Notes: generated from the letters alone by a model not told the origin. Positions 26,076 to 35,063 are shown, counted from the first letter of the stretch. The stretch is DNA of 64,000 nucleotides from Sphingobium arseniciresistens (GCA_029167225.1 JARFNK010000001.1:372001-436000), one strand, 5' to 3'. Made by a program: numbers and translations.

Positions 26076-26516
26076 TCAGGGCGTGCCAGACGATTGCTGC
26101 ATCCGGCGTTCGGCAAACCATTGCGCCAGCATGGCGGCGGTGCAACCGGTGAAGCCATTGCTCCCAATGGCCGAGCAACTGCCGGGCAGGACCTGTCGGC
26201 CTGCCGCTTCCATATTTGCCACCTGGCTTGCCCAACCCGGTCCGCCCACCGGCTCCGGCTTTTCGCGCAGCGCCTTGGGGATGCGATAGCGCTCCGATTC
26301 CGGCTTGCGGGCGCACACCACAATCTCATCATCCTCGCCCTTTGGACAGGGATCATCGCCATAGACGACGGCCGCGAAGATGCGCTGCGGCGGCTCCTCA
26401 GCGCGCGCCTGAGAGGGCGCGACCATGGCGGAGGCCAGCATCACCGCGCCGGCGAGCAGCGGCATCGACACCGATGTCCTGGGCGACCGGGTCAAAAAGG
26501 AGGGGAAACGACGCAT
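26076..26516 (-). CDS. Secreted four-cysteine protein, paralogue A
   Basis: A 146-residue exported protein with a Tat/Sec-like N-terminus and signal end SQARAEE. The mature part has the phrase VVYGDDPCPKGEDDEIVVCA, then RKPESERYRIP, and a C-terminal pair SCSAIGSNGFTGC. These match the adjacent gene at 26662, so they are tandem duplicates of one family with four conserved cysteines, likely two disulfides in the periplasm. I do not know the family's function. It is the last gene of a minus-strand run that includes dsbB. A 7-bp hairpin CATGTCG/CGACATG lies between the two copies (26582-26600). Confidence 0.75.
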   Translation of the reverse strand: MRRFPSFLTRSPRTSVSMPLLAGAVMLASAMVAPSQARAEEPPQRIFAAVVYGDDPCPKGEDDEIVVCARKPESERYRIPKALREKPEPVGGPGWASQVANMEAAGRQVLPGSCSAIGSNGFTGCTAAMLAQWFAERRMQQSSGTP

Positions 26517-26661
26517 TCAACTATCCTTCGTCCAGGGACGTGGCGACATGCCACTCCCTTCCGCCCCTTCTGTGTCCCGCTCATGTCGGCATTCGACATG
26601 AAGACGCTACACATGCCGCAAAACCGTATCGCGATCGGCGCCCGTCCCTCGGGCCGCCCTC

Positions 26662-27231
26662 CTATTGCGGCTGCGTTCCGGCGGCAGCCTTGCCCTTTGA
26701 CTCCTGCGCTTCCTCTGCCTTGGCCTGCGCCTCGATCTTGTCGGATTCCGCGTCGATGGTCGACAGGCGGCGGGCGCGCTCCGCGGCGACCAGATCGCCC
26801 CAGCTCGCATTGTCATTCTGCTGCTTCTCGGCCTTGGCCGCGCGCGCCAGCTTCTGGAAGCAGCCGGTGAACCCGCCGCCGCCTACCGGCGAACAGCTGT
26901 CCGTGCCGGTCTTGCCGACATATTCCAGCGCCTTGAACTGCTGCCCCCATGCCTGGTTGGCAGGCGCATTGGGATCGCCGCGCAGGGGCTCGGGAATGCG
27001 GTAGCGTTCCTTCTCTTCCTTGCGGCCGCAGACGACGATATCGCCCGTATCGCTCTTCGGGCAGGGATCGTCGCCATAGACGATGACGAGGTTCACCTTC
27101 TCTGATTCAGACACGACCGTCTGTGCCGGCGTCGGCGTGGGCGGCGGTACCGCCGGACCGGCCTGGGCAAGCGCCGCCACGGGAGCGGCGGCAAGGGCGA
27201 GCGCCATGGCGGACATCATCAGTCTGGTCAT
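26662..27231 (-). CDS. Secreted four-cysteine protein, paralogue B
   Basis: A 189-residue exported protein with signal peptide ending VAALAQA. A Pro/Thr-rich spacer leads to VIYGDDPCPKSDTGDIVVC, RKEEKERYRIPEPLR and SCSPVGGGGFTGC, matching paralogue A in order and spacing. It differs by a longer C-terminal helical tail (about residues 135-189) rich in Ala, Glu, Lys and Gln, which could be a coiled coil. Function unknown. The gene starts 47 bases after coq7 on the same strand. Confidence 0.75.
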   Translation of the reverse strand: MTRLMMSAMALALAAAPVAALAQAGPAVPPPTPTPAQTVVSESEKVNLVIVYGDDPCPKSDTGDIVVCGRKEEKERYRIPEPLRGDPNAPANQAWGQQFKALEYVGKTGTDSCSPVGGGGFTGCFQKLARAAKAEKQQNDNASWGDLVAAERARRLSTIDAESDKIEAQAKAEEAQESKGKAAAGTQPQ

Positions 27232-27278
27232 ATCATCGTCTCCCGGCCGGGCGCGTCAAGACGAAGCGCCGGCCCATT

Positions 27279-27827
27279 TCAAATGCGCTTCGACAGCGCG
27301 ATCGCTGCCCGGCAACCCAGGCGGATCGCCCCGGACAAGAGCGGATAGGCCGGAGCGTCGCGGGCGCCATGGGCGAAGGCAGCGTCGCGATGCTCGACTT
27401 CCTCCGCCTGGAAATCCGCGATTGCCTCGGAGAGTTCCGGGTCGCTCGCCCCCAATGCCTCGCGCTGTTCGGTATAATGCAGGTCGATCTCGGTCTCGAT
27501 GGCGGAGGTGCAGGCCATCGCCGCTTCCGGCCCGAGCGCGGCAGTCACAGCGCCCAGCGCAAACCCGGCGACTTTCCAGACCGGCTGGAGCAGCGTGGGG
27601 CGCACGCCGCGCTCGGCGATCATGCGGTCGAAATGGGCGCGGTGGCGTTCTTCCTGCGCGGCCATGCCGGCGATGATGCGGCTATGCGGATGCCTGTCCC
27701 CCATCACGGCCAGCTGCCCGGCATAGATGCGGGTCGCGCCAAATTCGCCCGCCTGATCGACACGCAGCATGGACGCGGTGTCACGCTTGCGCGCGGTGGG
27801 GCGCGGGAAATCCTTCGATGCGCTCAT
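27279..27827 (-). CDS. coq7: Demethoxyubiquinone hydroxylase (COQ7 family)
   Basis: A 182-residue di-iron monooxygenase that adds the C6 hydroxyl in ubiquinone synthesis. Ferritin-like ligands are visible: AGEFGATRIYAGQL, QEERHRAHFDRM, SAIETEIDLHY and AEEVEHRD, supplying the Glu and ExxH residues. The family is found in alphaproteobacteria and mitochondria. It overlaps the dsbB stop by four bases (ATGA). Confidence 0.93.
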   Translation of the reverse strand: MSASKDFPRPTARKRDTASMLRVDQAGEFGATRIYAGQLAVMGDRHPHSRIIAGMAAQEERHRAHFDRMIAERGVRPTLLQPVWKVAGFALGAVTAALGPEAAMACTSAIETEIDLHYTEQREALGASDPELSEAIADFQAEEVEHRDAAFAHGARDAPAYPLLSGAIRLGCRAAIALSKRI

Positions 27828-28318
27828 GCCGCTTTCCTCCAGCGAGCCAGGAACACGAAGCACAGCAGCGTCGCGCCCAGCGAGAAGATGGCGTTATAGC
27901 CCGCGAGCGAGATGCCGAACAGGCTCCATGGCGCGACATCGCAGCGGGTCAGCGGCGCGGCGAGGATATTGTTCAGCACATCCTGCGCACTACCGCCCGA
28001 GGGGCTGGTCGAGCAGGTGGTAAGCCCTTCCCACCAGCCATATTCGACGCCCGCATGGAATGCGCCGATCGCGCCGCTGGTGCCGATCGCCAGCGCCGCC
28101 AGCACGACGATGACAGCGCTCACCCGCTCCCGCCGGCGATGCACGATGGCGTCGAGCGCCAGGATGATGCCCGCCAGATGCGGCCAGCGCTGCCACATGC
28201 ACATTTCGCACGGATGCAGGCCGAAGACATATTGCGAGACGAGCGCGCCGCCCAGCAGCAGCACGGGTGCCATGATCGCCACAAGGCGGGCGTTCGAAAG
28301 AGCCTTGGCGGCGGTCAT
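27824..28318 (-). CDS. dsbB: Disulfide bond formation protein B
   Basis: A 164-residue inner-membrane quinone reductase that reoxidises DsbA. The first periplasmic cysteine pair is Cys37-Cys40 in LHPCEMCMWQRWPH, and the second lies in TTCSTSP...LTRCDVAPWSLFG. Four helices are spaced as usual. The start ATG at 28318 excludes an upstream tail that runs past ctpA. It is coupled to coq7, which is fitting since DsbB passes electrons to ubiquinone. Downstream on the same strand are the two four-cysteine secreted proteins. Confidence 0.9.
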   Translation of the reverse strand: MTAAKALSNARLVAIMAPVLLLGGALVSQYVFGLHPCEMCMWQRWPHLAGIILALDAIVHRRRERVSAVIVVLAALAIGTSGAIGAFHAGVEYGWWEGLTTCSTSPSGGSAQDVLNNILAAPLTRCDVAPWSLFGISLAGYNAIFSLGATLLCFVFLARWRKAA

Positions 28319-28361
28319 GCGATCCCAGATGTCCTTAGAGGGCGCGGCAGGAAGGGCGGCG

Positions 28362-28377
28362 CCGGTGCATGCACCGG
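28362..28377. promoter_or_regulatory. 16-bp perfect palindrome between ctpA and dsbB
   Basis: CCGGTGCATGCACCGG lies 8 bases past the ctpA stop. It may form a hairpin in mRNA or be an operator for the dsbB-coq7 unit; no T run follows, so it is not a classic terminator. Confidence 0.35.
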
Positions 28378-28385
28378 ACGCCGGG

Positions 28386-29741
28386 TCAACGAGCGGCAGT
28401 GCGCTTGGGCTTTGGCGGCGTCGCCTGCGCCACGACGGCGCTCGGCTTGGACGCAAGGCGACCGATCGTCTGCAGCGCATAGTGGAGCTGGAAGTCGTCG
28501 ATGCCCTTCTTCTTCAGCTCCTCGGCCGACATCGCAAAGCGCGGATCGGACTTGGCATCTTCCTCCAGCGCGCCATTGTCCACCTTGATCTCGTTGATCA
28601 GGTGGCGGCGCAGGTCGCTCTCGCGGAACTTCGGCCGGTTCTTGTAGTCGGGGTCGGAAATCTGCGGGACGCGGATGTCCGGCTGAATGCCGCCTTCCTG
28701 TACCGACCGGCCCGAAGGCGTATAGTAGCGCGCCGTCGTCAGGCGCAGCGCGGTGGTGTTGCTGAGCGGCAGCAACGTCTGCACGCTGCCCTTGCCGAAG
28801 CTGCGCTCGCCCATCACCAGCGCGCGATGCTGATCCTGCAGCGCGCCCGCGACGATCTCCGATGCGGAGGCCGATCCGCTGTCGACCAGCACGATCACCG
28901 GCAGACCCTTCGCGTCGTCGCCCGGCTTGGCATAATAGCGTTCCACGTCGCCCTTGTTGCGCCCACGCTGCGACACGATCTCTCCGCGTTCCAGGAACAC
29001 GTCGGATGTCGACACCGCCTCGTCCAGCAGGCCGCCGGGGTTGGAGCGCAGGTCGAGGACATAGCCGGTCGGCTTGTGGCCCAGCGACTTGTCTATGCTG
29101 CGGATTGCCATCTTCACGTCCGCACCGGTATTGGCCGAGAAGCTGACGATGTTGATGACGCCGATATTGTCCTTCACTTCCCACTTCACCGGCTTCAGCT
29201 CGATGATCTCGCGGGTGACGGACACCTCAATGGGCTTGTCGCGGCCGGCGCGAACGACCGTCAGCTTGACCGAGGTACCGGCCGCGCCCTTCATCTTGTC
29301 GACCGCGTCGTCCAGCGTGCCGCCATAGATCAGCTCGCCGTTGATATGGGTGATATAGTCGCCCGCCTTGATGCCCGCGCGCCAGGCCGGCGTGTCTTCC
29401 ATCGGCGCGATCACCTTGACCGCACCATCCTCCAGCGTGACCGAGAGGCCAAGGCCGCCATAGCTGCCTTCGGTCTGCGTGCGCAGCGTCGCGAAATCGC
29501 GCGCGTCAAGGAAGCTGCTGTGCGGATCGAGGCTGGACAGCATGCCCTGGATCGCGCCCTTGATCAGCGCCTCGTCATCGACCTTCTCGACATAGTCGGC
29601 GCGCACGCGCTGGAACACGTCCATGAACTCGTCCAGCGCCTTGTAGCTGCTGCCTTCCGCCTCTGCGAGCGCGGCCGTGGTAGCGGGAATCAGCGCGAGC
29701 GCACTGACGGCAAGTGCGCTTTTCAGAAGAGTCGATTTCAT
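28386..29741 (-). CDS. ctpA: S41-family carboxyl-terminal processing protease
   Basis: A 451-residue exported serine protease. After a signal peptide comes a helical cap, then a PDZ domain (about residues 85-170, YGGLGLSVTLEDGAVKVIAP) and the S41 core. The catalytic Ser is in VDSGSASASEIVAGALQD and the Lys in GERSFGKGSVQ. Family members trim C-termini of periplasmic proteins and control murein hydrolases. It lies downstream of the EnvC-like gene with a small membrane peptide between. The ATG at 29741 was chosen over 29768 because it begins the signal peptide. Confidence 0.93.
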   Translation of the reverse strand: MKSTLLKSALAVSALALIPATTAALAEAEGSSYKALDEFMDVFQRVRADYVEKVDDEALIKGAIQGMLSSLDPHSSFLDARDFATLRTQTEGSYGGLGLSVTLEDGAVKVIAPMEDTPAWRAGIKAGDYITHINGELIYGGTLDDAVDKMKGAAGTSVKLTVVRAGRDKPIEVSVTREIIELKPVKWEVKDNIGVINIVSFSANTGADVKMAIRSIDKSLGHKPTGYVLDLRSNPGGLLDEAVSTSDVFLERGEIVSQRGRNKGDVERYYAKPGDDAKGLPVIVLVDSGSASASEIVAGALQDQHRALVMGERSFGKGSVQTLLPLSNTTALRLTTARYYTPSGRSVQEGGIQPDIRVPQISDPDYKNRPKFRESDLRRHLINEIKVDNGALEEDAKSDPRFAMSAEELKKKGIDDFQLHYALQTIGRLASKPSAVVAQATPPKPKRTAAR

Positions 29742-30204
29742 CGGTGTACGTGAGTCCTGCTTGGGCATTTACCGGAATATAGGCGCAATATCGGCCCTGC
29801 GCAAAGTGCCGAGCCTGCAATGTGGCAGAAAGCGGATGAGCGCCGGGTTAACGGCTCGTCGCAGATGCGGGGCGGAAGGACGCCCGCCACGCATATTCCG
29901 GCAGAAATGTCATGAAAATCCGCCCGCAAAGGGGCGATCGGCACTCGCTGATCGGCTCATCCGTGAAAAGCGCCGTTTTGGCCTTCGACAGCCTCCTGGT
30001 ACGCACGAACGGGAGCGGCGGCCATTGTGCATCGGCAGTCCGGCCATAGATATGGCGACCACGAGACCACCGGCCCTACGCAGGACGGAAAATATCACGA
30101 TCTTCTGAAATCAGTGGATAATAAAAGAGCCGCCCCGGTGATAACCATGGGCGGCCTTTTAATTCGCCGTATCGAACGAGCGAAGATTGTGCTCAGTTAA
30201 GCAC
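29742..30204. other. Intergenic region upstream of ctpA
   Basis: About 460 bases without a supported gene apart from the terminator of the small peptide gene. The part at 29981-30014 contains TTCGACAG and CGAACGGGA separated by an insert, which looks like a broken copy of the REP element seen at 5174. The ctpA promoter should lie here but I cannot point to it. Confidence 0.35.
30126..30163 (-). terminator. Terminator of the 27-residue membrane peptide gene
   Basis: On the minus strand GCCGCCC and GGGCGGC (30149-30155 and 30129-30135) form a 7-bp stem followed by TCTTTTATTAT. It lies about 50 bases after the small gene's stop, and separates it from ctpA. Confidence 0.75.
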
Positions 30205-30288
30205 TTAGACGAACAGCACCGAATAGAAAGTCAGCACCTGCATGCCAACCGCACCAATCAGCACCGCACCAAGAGTGGCATGACGCAT
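30205..30288 (-). CDS. 27-residue hydrophobic peptide (small membrane protein)
   Basis: On the minus strand an ATG at 30288, with AAGGA seven bases upstream, opens a 27-codon frame ending TAA at 30205. The product begins MRHATLGAVLIGAVG and ends MQVLTFYSVLFV, nearly all hydrophobic, and would span the membrane once. A good terminator follows. Such a clean unit of Shine-Dalgarno, short hydrophobic ORF and terminator in a 790-base gap argues for a real small gene. I do not recognise it. The upstream 240 bases are AT-richer and hold an odd palindrome GCTCATCATGAGC, a possible operator. Confidence 0.6.
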   Translation of the reverse strand: MRHATLGAVLIGAVGMQVLTFYSVLFV

Positions 30289-30531
30289 AATTCATTCCTT
30301 ATTAGGACTTTATTTTCGCTCATCATGAGCGGAGCGCGCCTATGCGCCTGACTTTGTTTTGTAACAATCGCAAAGAATGACTTTTCAGTTGCAACAAATG
30401 CAACAGTGCGTGTCCTGAAAGACACGGGACATCCCGGCGAAAGTTCATGGACGATATCGGCAATGATCGGCCTCAAACTGCCACAGGCAGGACCGAATCT
30501 TCCAAGCCCGGCCAGGAGGCATCCTGCGCGC

Positions 30532-31845
30532 CTAAAGGCTGACGAGCGAAATAATGTCCACCGGAAGGCCGCCATGGCGCAGTTCGACGGTGATCGTCGG
30601 CGCATTCTGGCCCGCATTGCCGATCGACTCACCCTGCCGCACCTGCGCGCCGACGCTGACGGACAGGCGCTGCATGCTGGTGATCAGGCTGGTCCAGCCA
30701 TCACCATGATCGAGGATGACGATCTGACCGAAGCCGCGATAATGGCCGGCAAAGGCAACGCGGCCGGCCGAAGGCGCGATCACCTGAGCGCCGGGCTGGG
30801 TGGCGAGGGTCAGGCCGCGCGAGCGCACGCCACTGTCAGAGGTCTCGCCCAGCCCCGTCACCAGCGTACCGACGACCGGCAGACGATAGGATGGAGAGCG
30901 AACGCCAGGCGCAACGGCCATCGCGGCCTGCCCCATTGGCAGCGCCTGCGCCTCACCCGGCCGGCTGGGACGCATCGTGGGGCCGGGCAATGCCTCCAGC
31001 CGTGCGCGGATATCGCCTGCGTCTTCCAGCTTGTCCATCAGGTCCACGATGTCGCGCGCGCGCTCACCCATCGCAATCGCGCGGTCGCCCTCGAGCCCGG
31101 CATCATTGCGGTAATTGCTGGAGGCGAGGCGCTGCTCCGCCTCCGCCCGGCGCAACACTGCCTGTCGCTGTGCCAATGCCCGGCGGCCAGTTGTCAGCGA
31201 AGCCGCTGCCCGCTGCGCATTGACCTGCAAGGCACGGCTGCGCGCCAGTTCGACACGCAGGCCGGCCGTGCGCTCACGGATCACCGGCAGCACCGTATCG
31301 AACACCGCACGCATATGCACCGCGTCCCTGATCGATCCGGGCTGCACCAGCGCCAAAGCGGGCGGCCTGCGCGCGAATGTCTGCAAGGCGGCGGTCAGTC
31401 GGGCGATCGGCTGCTGGCGCTGCGCCAGACGGATCGCCTGCGCGCGCTGCAACCGCGCGATGATGGCGATGCGGGCCTGCGCCGCCTGAATATCCGCCTC
31501 TGATTCCTGGATGCGCGCGGCGAGCGCGGCGGCGTGACGACGAGCGCGCTCGGCCTGCTCCGTCGCCTGCCGCGCCTGCGCATCGAGCTGTGCCGAGCGG
31601 GCGCGGGAGGCATTGGCCTGGAGCAGCGCCGTCTTGAGCGCGGCGCGTTCCTCGGCAAGGCTCGTCGGGCCAAGGCCGGGCAGCACGACGGCGCCACCAG
31701 TACCCGCCCCCGCACCGGACGCAATATCGGGGATCGCCAGCGCCGCAGCCACCGTAACGCACGCCAAGATCGGCGCACATGCCAGCAATGCAGTCCACGC
31801 GCCGCGCCGCGTCCGGCTGCCCGCTGGATCACCGGCGCCCGTCAT
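30532..31845 (-). CDS. EnvC-like murein hydrolase activator (degenerate M23/LytM domain)
   Basis: About 437 residues. A signal anchor near residues 15-40 precedes a long coiled-coil region (about 70-280: many Ala, Arg, Gln and Glu). The C-terminal LytM domain (about 320-437) has GLTLATQPGAQVIAPSAGRVAFAG-type folds, split as usual by the IVILDHGDG strand. The zinc-binding residues are lost: where active M23 enzymes have HLHFE, this protein reads TITVELR. So it should bind and activate amidases rather than cut peptidoglycan, like EnvC. The start was placed at 31845 just before the anchor; longer frames overlap rlmH. Confidence 0.83.
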   Translation of the reverse strand: MTGAGDPAGSRTRRGAWTALLACAPILACVTVAAALAIPDIASGAGAGTGGAVVLPGLGPTSLAEERAALKTALLQANASRARSAQLDAQARQATEQAERARRHAAALAARIQESEADIQAAQARIAIIARLQRAQAIRLAQRQQPIARLTAALQTFARRPPALALVQPGSIRDAVHMRAVFDTVLPVIRERTAGLRVELARSRALQVNAQRAAASLTTGRRALAQRQAVLRRAEAEQRLASSNYRNDAGLEGDRAIAMGERARDIVDLMDKLEDAGDIRARLEALPGPTMRPSRPGEAQALPMGQAAMAVAPGVRSPSYRLPVVGTLVTGLGETSDSGVRSRGLTLATQPGAQVIAPSAGRVAFAGHYRGFGQIVILDHGDGWTSLITSMQRLSVSVGAQVRQGESIGNAGQNAPTITVELRHGGLPVDIISLVSL

Positions 31846-31918
31846 CGCGCGCCTGCCGCCTGGTTGCCGATGCGCCTCCCGGTCATGCCTTCCCCCGTCA
31901 TGCCTTCCCTTATCGCGC

Positions 31919-32341
31919 TTATCCTTCGCGATGATAGGGGTGGCCTGCAAGAATGCTGGTTGCGCGCCACAATTGTTCGGCCAGCATCGCGCGGGCCATC
32001 ATGTGCGGCCAGGTCATCGCACCGAAGGCGATCAGCAGGTCGGCGCCGGCGCGTTCCTCGTCGCCAAAGCCATCGGCCGCGCCGATCAGGAAGCGGCATT
32101 CCCGCACGCCCCGGTCACGCCAGCCCTCGACATGGCGGGCAAACGCCATGGAGGAGAGCTGCTGCCCCTTCTCGTCCAACATGACGGTGACTGCGCCGGG
32201 AGAGGCCGGAGGCACGCGCCCGCCGCGGTCGGGCAACTCCGTGACCTTGTGCGGCATGGTCAGCCGCTTGAGATAGCGGTCCACCAGTTCAGCCTCGGGA
32301 GAACGCCCGATCTTGCCGCGCGCAATGATGTGCAGAAGCAT
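31919..32341 (-). CDS. rlmH: 23S rRNA (pseudouridine1915-N3)-methyltransferase RlmH
   Basis: A 140-residue SPOUT methyltransferase that modifies pseudouridine 1915 in helix 69 of the large subunit. Recognised by its N-terminus LLHIIARGKIG, the FLIGAADGFGDE segment and the C-terminal LAGHPYHREG that closes the trefoil knot. It lies in the usual order rsfS-rlmH. Start at 32341 because it begins the family motif; the frame extends eight codons upstream. About 120 bases upstream hold a GCCCGCA/TGCGGGC hairpin. Confidence 0.93.
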   Translation of the reverse strand: MLLHIIARGKIGRSPEAELVDRYLKRLTMPHKVTELPDRGGRVPPASPGAVTVMLDEKGQQLSSMAFARHVEGWRDRGVRECRFLIGAADGFGDEERAGADLLIAFGAMTWPHMMARAMLAEQLWRATSILAGHPYHREG

Positions 32342-32462
32342 CGAGCAGCCCCATCGGCGGGGCATATCCCCGTCGGTTCGGGCACGACAAAGCCGTGCGC
32401 TAAGAGCAGGCCGGCGGCCCGCATGTTGCGGGCTGTGCCGGCGCCGCTCATCTAATCGACCG

Positions 32463-32852
32463 TCAGGCCGTGCCCGCGACAGGCGCGTCGACGAAACCCC
32501 ACATCCGTTCCAGATTGTAGAAGCTGCGCACTTCTGGCCGGAACAGATGGACGATCACGTCGCCAGCGTCGATCAGCACCCAGTCGGCGACCGGCAAGCC
32601 CTCGACACGGGCGATGCGCCCGGTCTGCTGCTTGATCCGTTCGGCGAGCTTCTGCGCCATCGAAGCCACCTGACGGGACGAGCGCCCCGAAGCGATGACC
32701 ATATGGTCGGCGATGCTGCTCTTGCCTTCGAGCGGGATGGAGACGGTTTCCTGCGCCTGGTCGTCGTCAAGCGACTGCATGACAAGGGCGTGCAGGGCTG
32801 CCACGGATTCGGCACCAAGTGCCGTATCGTTGGCGGGTTGCGGGTTGGTCAA
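32463..32852 (-). CDS. rsfS: Ribosome silencing factor RsfS
   Basis: A 129-residue protein that binds ribosomal protein uL14 and blocks subunit joining in poor nutrient conditions. The family core is visible as HALVMQSLDDDQAQETVSIP, ADHMVIASGRSSRQV, ADWVLIDAGDVIVHLF and YNLERMWG. The start is TTG at 32852: it has GGAG five bases upstream, and its TTGA overlaps the nadD stop by four bases. The ATG-like longer frame would run far into nadD. Confidence 0.9.
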   Translation of the reverse strand: MTNPQPANDTALGAESVAALHALVMQSLDDDQAQETVSIPLEGKSSIADHMVIASGRSSRQVASMAQKLAERIKQQTGRIARVEGLPVADWVLIDAGDVIVHLFRPEVRSFYNLERMWGFVDAPVAGTA

Positions 32853-33496
32853 TCGGACTCCTTTGAGGTGATGAGGCGACGCGTCAACGGATCGCGCACG
32901 CACGCTTTTTCATATTCGCGATGCCAGAGGGGGTCCGCCCGCCGCAGCAGGGTTGCCGATCGTGGATCAGGGCGAAAGCGCAAAAGCACGAGCGCCGGCG
33001 GTCTCCAGTTCGTCCATTGTTTGCACTGGCGCGCGGGCCGGACGTTGCGCCGCAGCCATCCCATGGCCGGTGAGCCCTGGGCTGTTCCATCATAGCCCGG
33101 ACGGGCGACAACGGCAATGGGCATCGTGCGGGCTATGCCGCGCCAGTTTTGCCAGCGATCGAACTGGGCCAGATTGTCCGCCCCCATGATCCAGACGAAG
33201 CGATGATTGGGATAGCGACGGGCGATCGCGCGCAGGCTGTCATAGGTATAGCGCGTGCCCAGCTCCGCCTCGATCGCGGTCGCACGGATGGGCGCGCGGC
33301 GGGCCATTGCCTGCGCGCTCGCAAGCCGCGCGGGCAGCGGCGCCATGCCCCTGGCGGGTTTCAGCGGATTGCCCGGAGATACCAGCCACCAAACCTCGTC
33401 GAGCCCCAAGGCGTCCGCCAAGAACAGGGATATGGCGCGATGCCCGCCATGGGCCGGGTTGAACGAGCCGCCGAGCAGGCCGATGCGCTTCATCAT
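32849..33496 (-). CDS. nadD: Nicotinate-mononucleotide adenylyltransferase
   Basis: A 215-residue enzyme that adenylates nicotinate mononucleotide in NAD synthesis. N-terminal IGLLGGSFNPAHGGH holds the HxGH nucleotide-binding motif. The C-terminal ISxxxR-like motif of the family is not obvious to me. Start is ATG 33496 or 33493. It is followed without a gap by rsfS. The window also has nadB, so two NAD steps are encoded here. Confidence 0.9.
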   Translation of the reverse strand: MMKRIGLLGGSFNPAHGGHRAISLFLADALGLDEVWWLVSPGNPLKPARGMAPLPARLASAQAMARRAPIRATAIEAELGTRYTYDSLRAIARRYPNHRFVWIMGADNLAQFDRWQNWRGIARTMPIAVVARPGYDGTAQGSPAMGWLRRNVRPARQCKQWTNWRPPALVLLRFRPDPRSATLLRRADPLWHREYEKACVRDPLTRRLITSKESD

Positions 33497-33668
33497 CCAG
33501 CTCTTGGCAGCAACGGGGCACAGGGGCAATGCAATGCGCGGGGAAGTCGTCCGCCGACGCCCGCCCATAGGCAATCACGGTCGGCGAATCGCAAACGGAT
33601 GCGCACAGTATCAATATCAGGCACGATTCAGGTCCGTCACGTTCCGGCGCAGGCGCCCATCGTCTCGC

Positions 33669-34934
33669 CTATGGCCTGATCTGGCCCTTGCCGCGCACCA
33701 GCCATTTGTACGTGGTGAGCCCTTCCAGTGCCACCGGACCGCGCGCGTGCAGCCGCCCGGTCGAGATGCCGATTTCCGCACCCAGACCAAATTCGCCGCC
33801 ATCGGCGAACTGGGTGGAGGCGTTCCACATCACGATGGCGCTGTCGACCGCGTTCAGGAACTGCTCGGCGATCGCCGCGTCCTCGGTGATGATCGCGTCG
33901 GTATGGTGGCTGCCATGGGCGGCGATATGGGCGAGCGCATCATCGATGCCGTCCACGAAGCGCGCGGACACGATGGCGTCGAGATATTCGGTGTCCCAAT
34001 CCTCGTCGCTCGCCAGCGTCACGCGGCTGTCGAGCGCCGCGACATCAGCGTCGCCGCGCACCGCGCATTTCGCGTCGAGCAGCGCCTTGACGATGGTCTC
34101 CGCCTTGGCGAAGCCGCGGTCGATCAGCAGCGTCTCGGTCGCGCCGCACACACCGGTGCGGCGCATCTTCGCATTCACGACCAACGACTTCGCCATGGCG
34201 GGATCGGCAGCGGCATGAACATAGCTGTGATTGATGCCGTCCAGATGGGCGAGCACGGGCACCCGCGCTTCTTCCTGTACGCGCGCGACCAGGCTCTTAC
34301 CGCCGCGCGGCACGATCAGGTCGATCAGGCCCGCCGCCTTCAGCAGCGCGCCCACCGCCGCGCGATCCGTCGTGGGGACGAGCTGCACCACGTCCGCGGG
34401 CAGGCCGGCGGCGACGATACCCTCGACCATGGCGGCATGGATGGCGCGATTCGATTCCTTCGCCTCGCTCCCGCCACGCAGGATAACTGCATTGCCGGCG
34501 CGCAGGCACAGGGCGGCAGCGTCCGCAGTCACATTGGGGCGGCTTTCATAGATGATGCCGATGACCCCCAGCGGCACGCGCACGCGGCTGAGCTGCAGGC
34601 CGTTGGGGCGTTCGCTCGCCTCGATCACGCGGCCCAGCGGATTGTCGAGCGCCGCCACCTGATCCACGCCGGCAGCGGTTGCGGCAATGCGGTCGCCATC
34701 CAGCCGCAGCCGGTCCAGCATGGCCGGCGACAGGCCGTTGGCGGCGGCATTTTCCATGTCACGCGCATTGGCGGCCGCGATGTCGGTGGCATGATCGCGC
34801 AGAGCTTGCGCCGCATTGCGCAGCGCCTGCACCTTCTGCACGTCGGTCGCCTGCGCCAGAATGGCAGCCGCCACCCGCGCCCGCGCGCCCATGGCGGCGA
34901 TCAGCATTTCGGGGGTCTGGGTCATGTCATTCAT
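33669..34934 (-). CDS. proA: Gamma-glutamyl phosphate reductase
   Basis: A 421-residue NADPH-dependent enzyme that reduces gamma-glutamyl phosphate to glutamate semialdehyde in proline synthesis. It is an aldehyde-dehydrogenase fold; the catalytic cysteine is in [13 protein letters not shown] and the cofactor site in [14 protein letters not shown] and [11 protein letters not shown]. The ATG at 34934 was chosen as typical. It leads the nadD-rsfS-rlmH run. proB is not adjacent here. Confidence 0.95.
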   Translation of the reverse strand: MNDMTQTPEMLIAAMGARARVAAAILAQATDVQKVQALRNAAQALRDHATDIAAANARDMENAAANGLSPAMLDRLRLDGDRIAATAAGVDQVAALDNPLGRVIEASERPNGLQLSRVRVPLGVIGIIYESRPNVTADAAALCLRAGNAVILRGGSEAKESNRAIHAAMVEGIVAAGLPADVVQLVPTTDRAAVGALLKAAGLIDLIVPRGGKSLVARVQEEARVPVLAHLDGINHSYVHAAADPAMAKSLVVNAKMRRTGVCGATETLLIDRGFAKAETIVKALLDAKCAVRGDADVAALDSRVTLASDEDWDTEYLDAIVSARFVDGIDDALAHIAAHGSHHTDAIITEDAAIAEQFLNAVDSAIVMWNASTQFADGGEFGLGAEIGISTGRLHARGPVALEGLTTYKWLVRGKGQIRP

Positions 34935-35063
34935 CGCGGCACCTTTTATCCTTGGCGGTGCCACTAGCATGAAATGGCAGGGGACGGAACGGCCTGACCC
35001 GGTCGTTTCGCCATGCAATCAAACACATTGCCACGGCCGTGCGCGATGATAGGCTGCCCCTTC

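Noticed and set aside
29981-30014. Second REP-like copy
   Set aside because: TTCGACAG and CGAACGGGA are present but split by an insert and no opposite arm is seen; at most a decayed copy.
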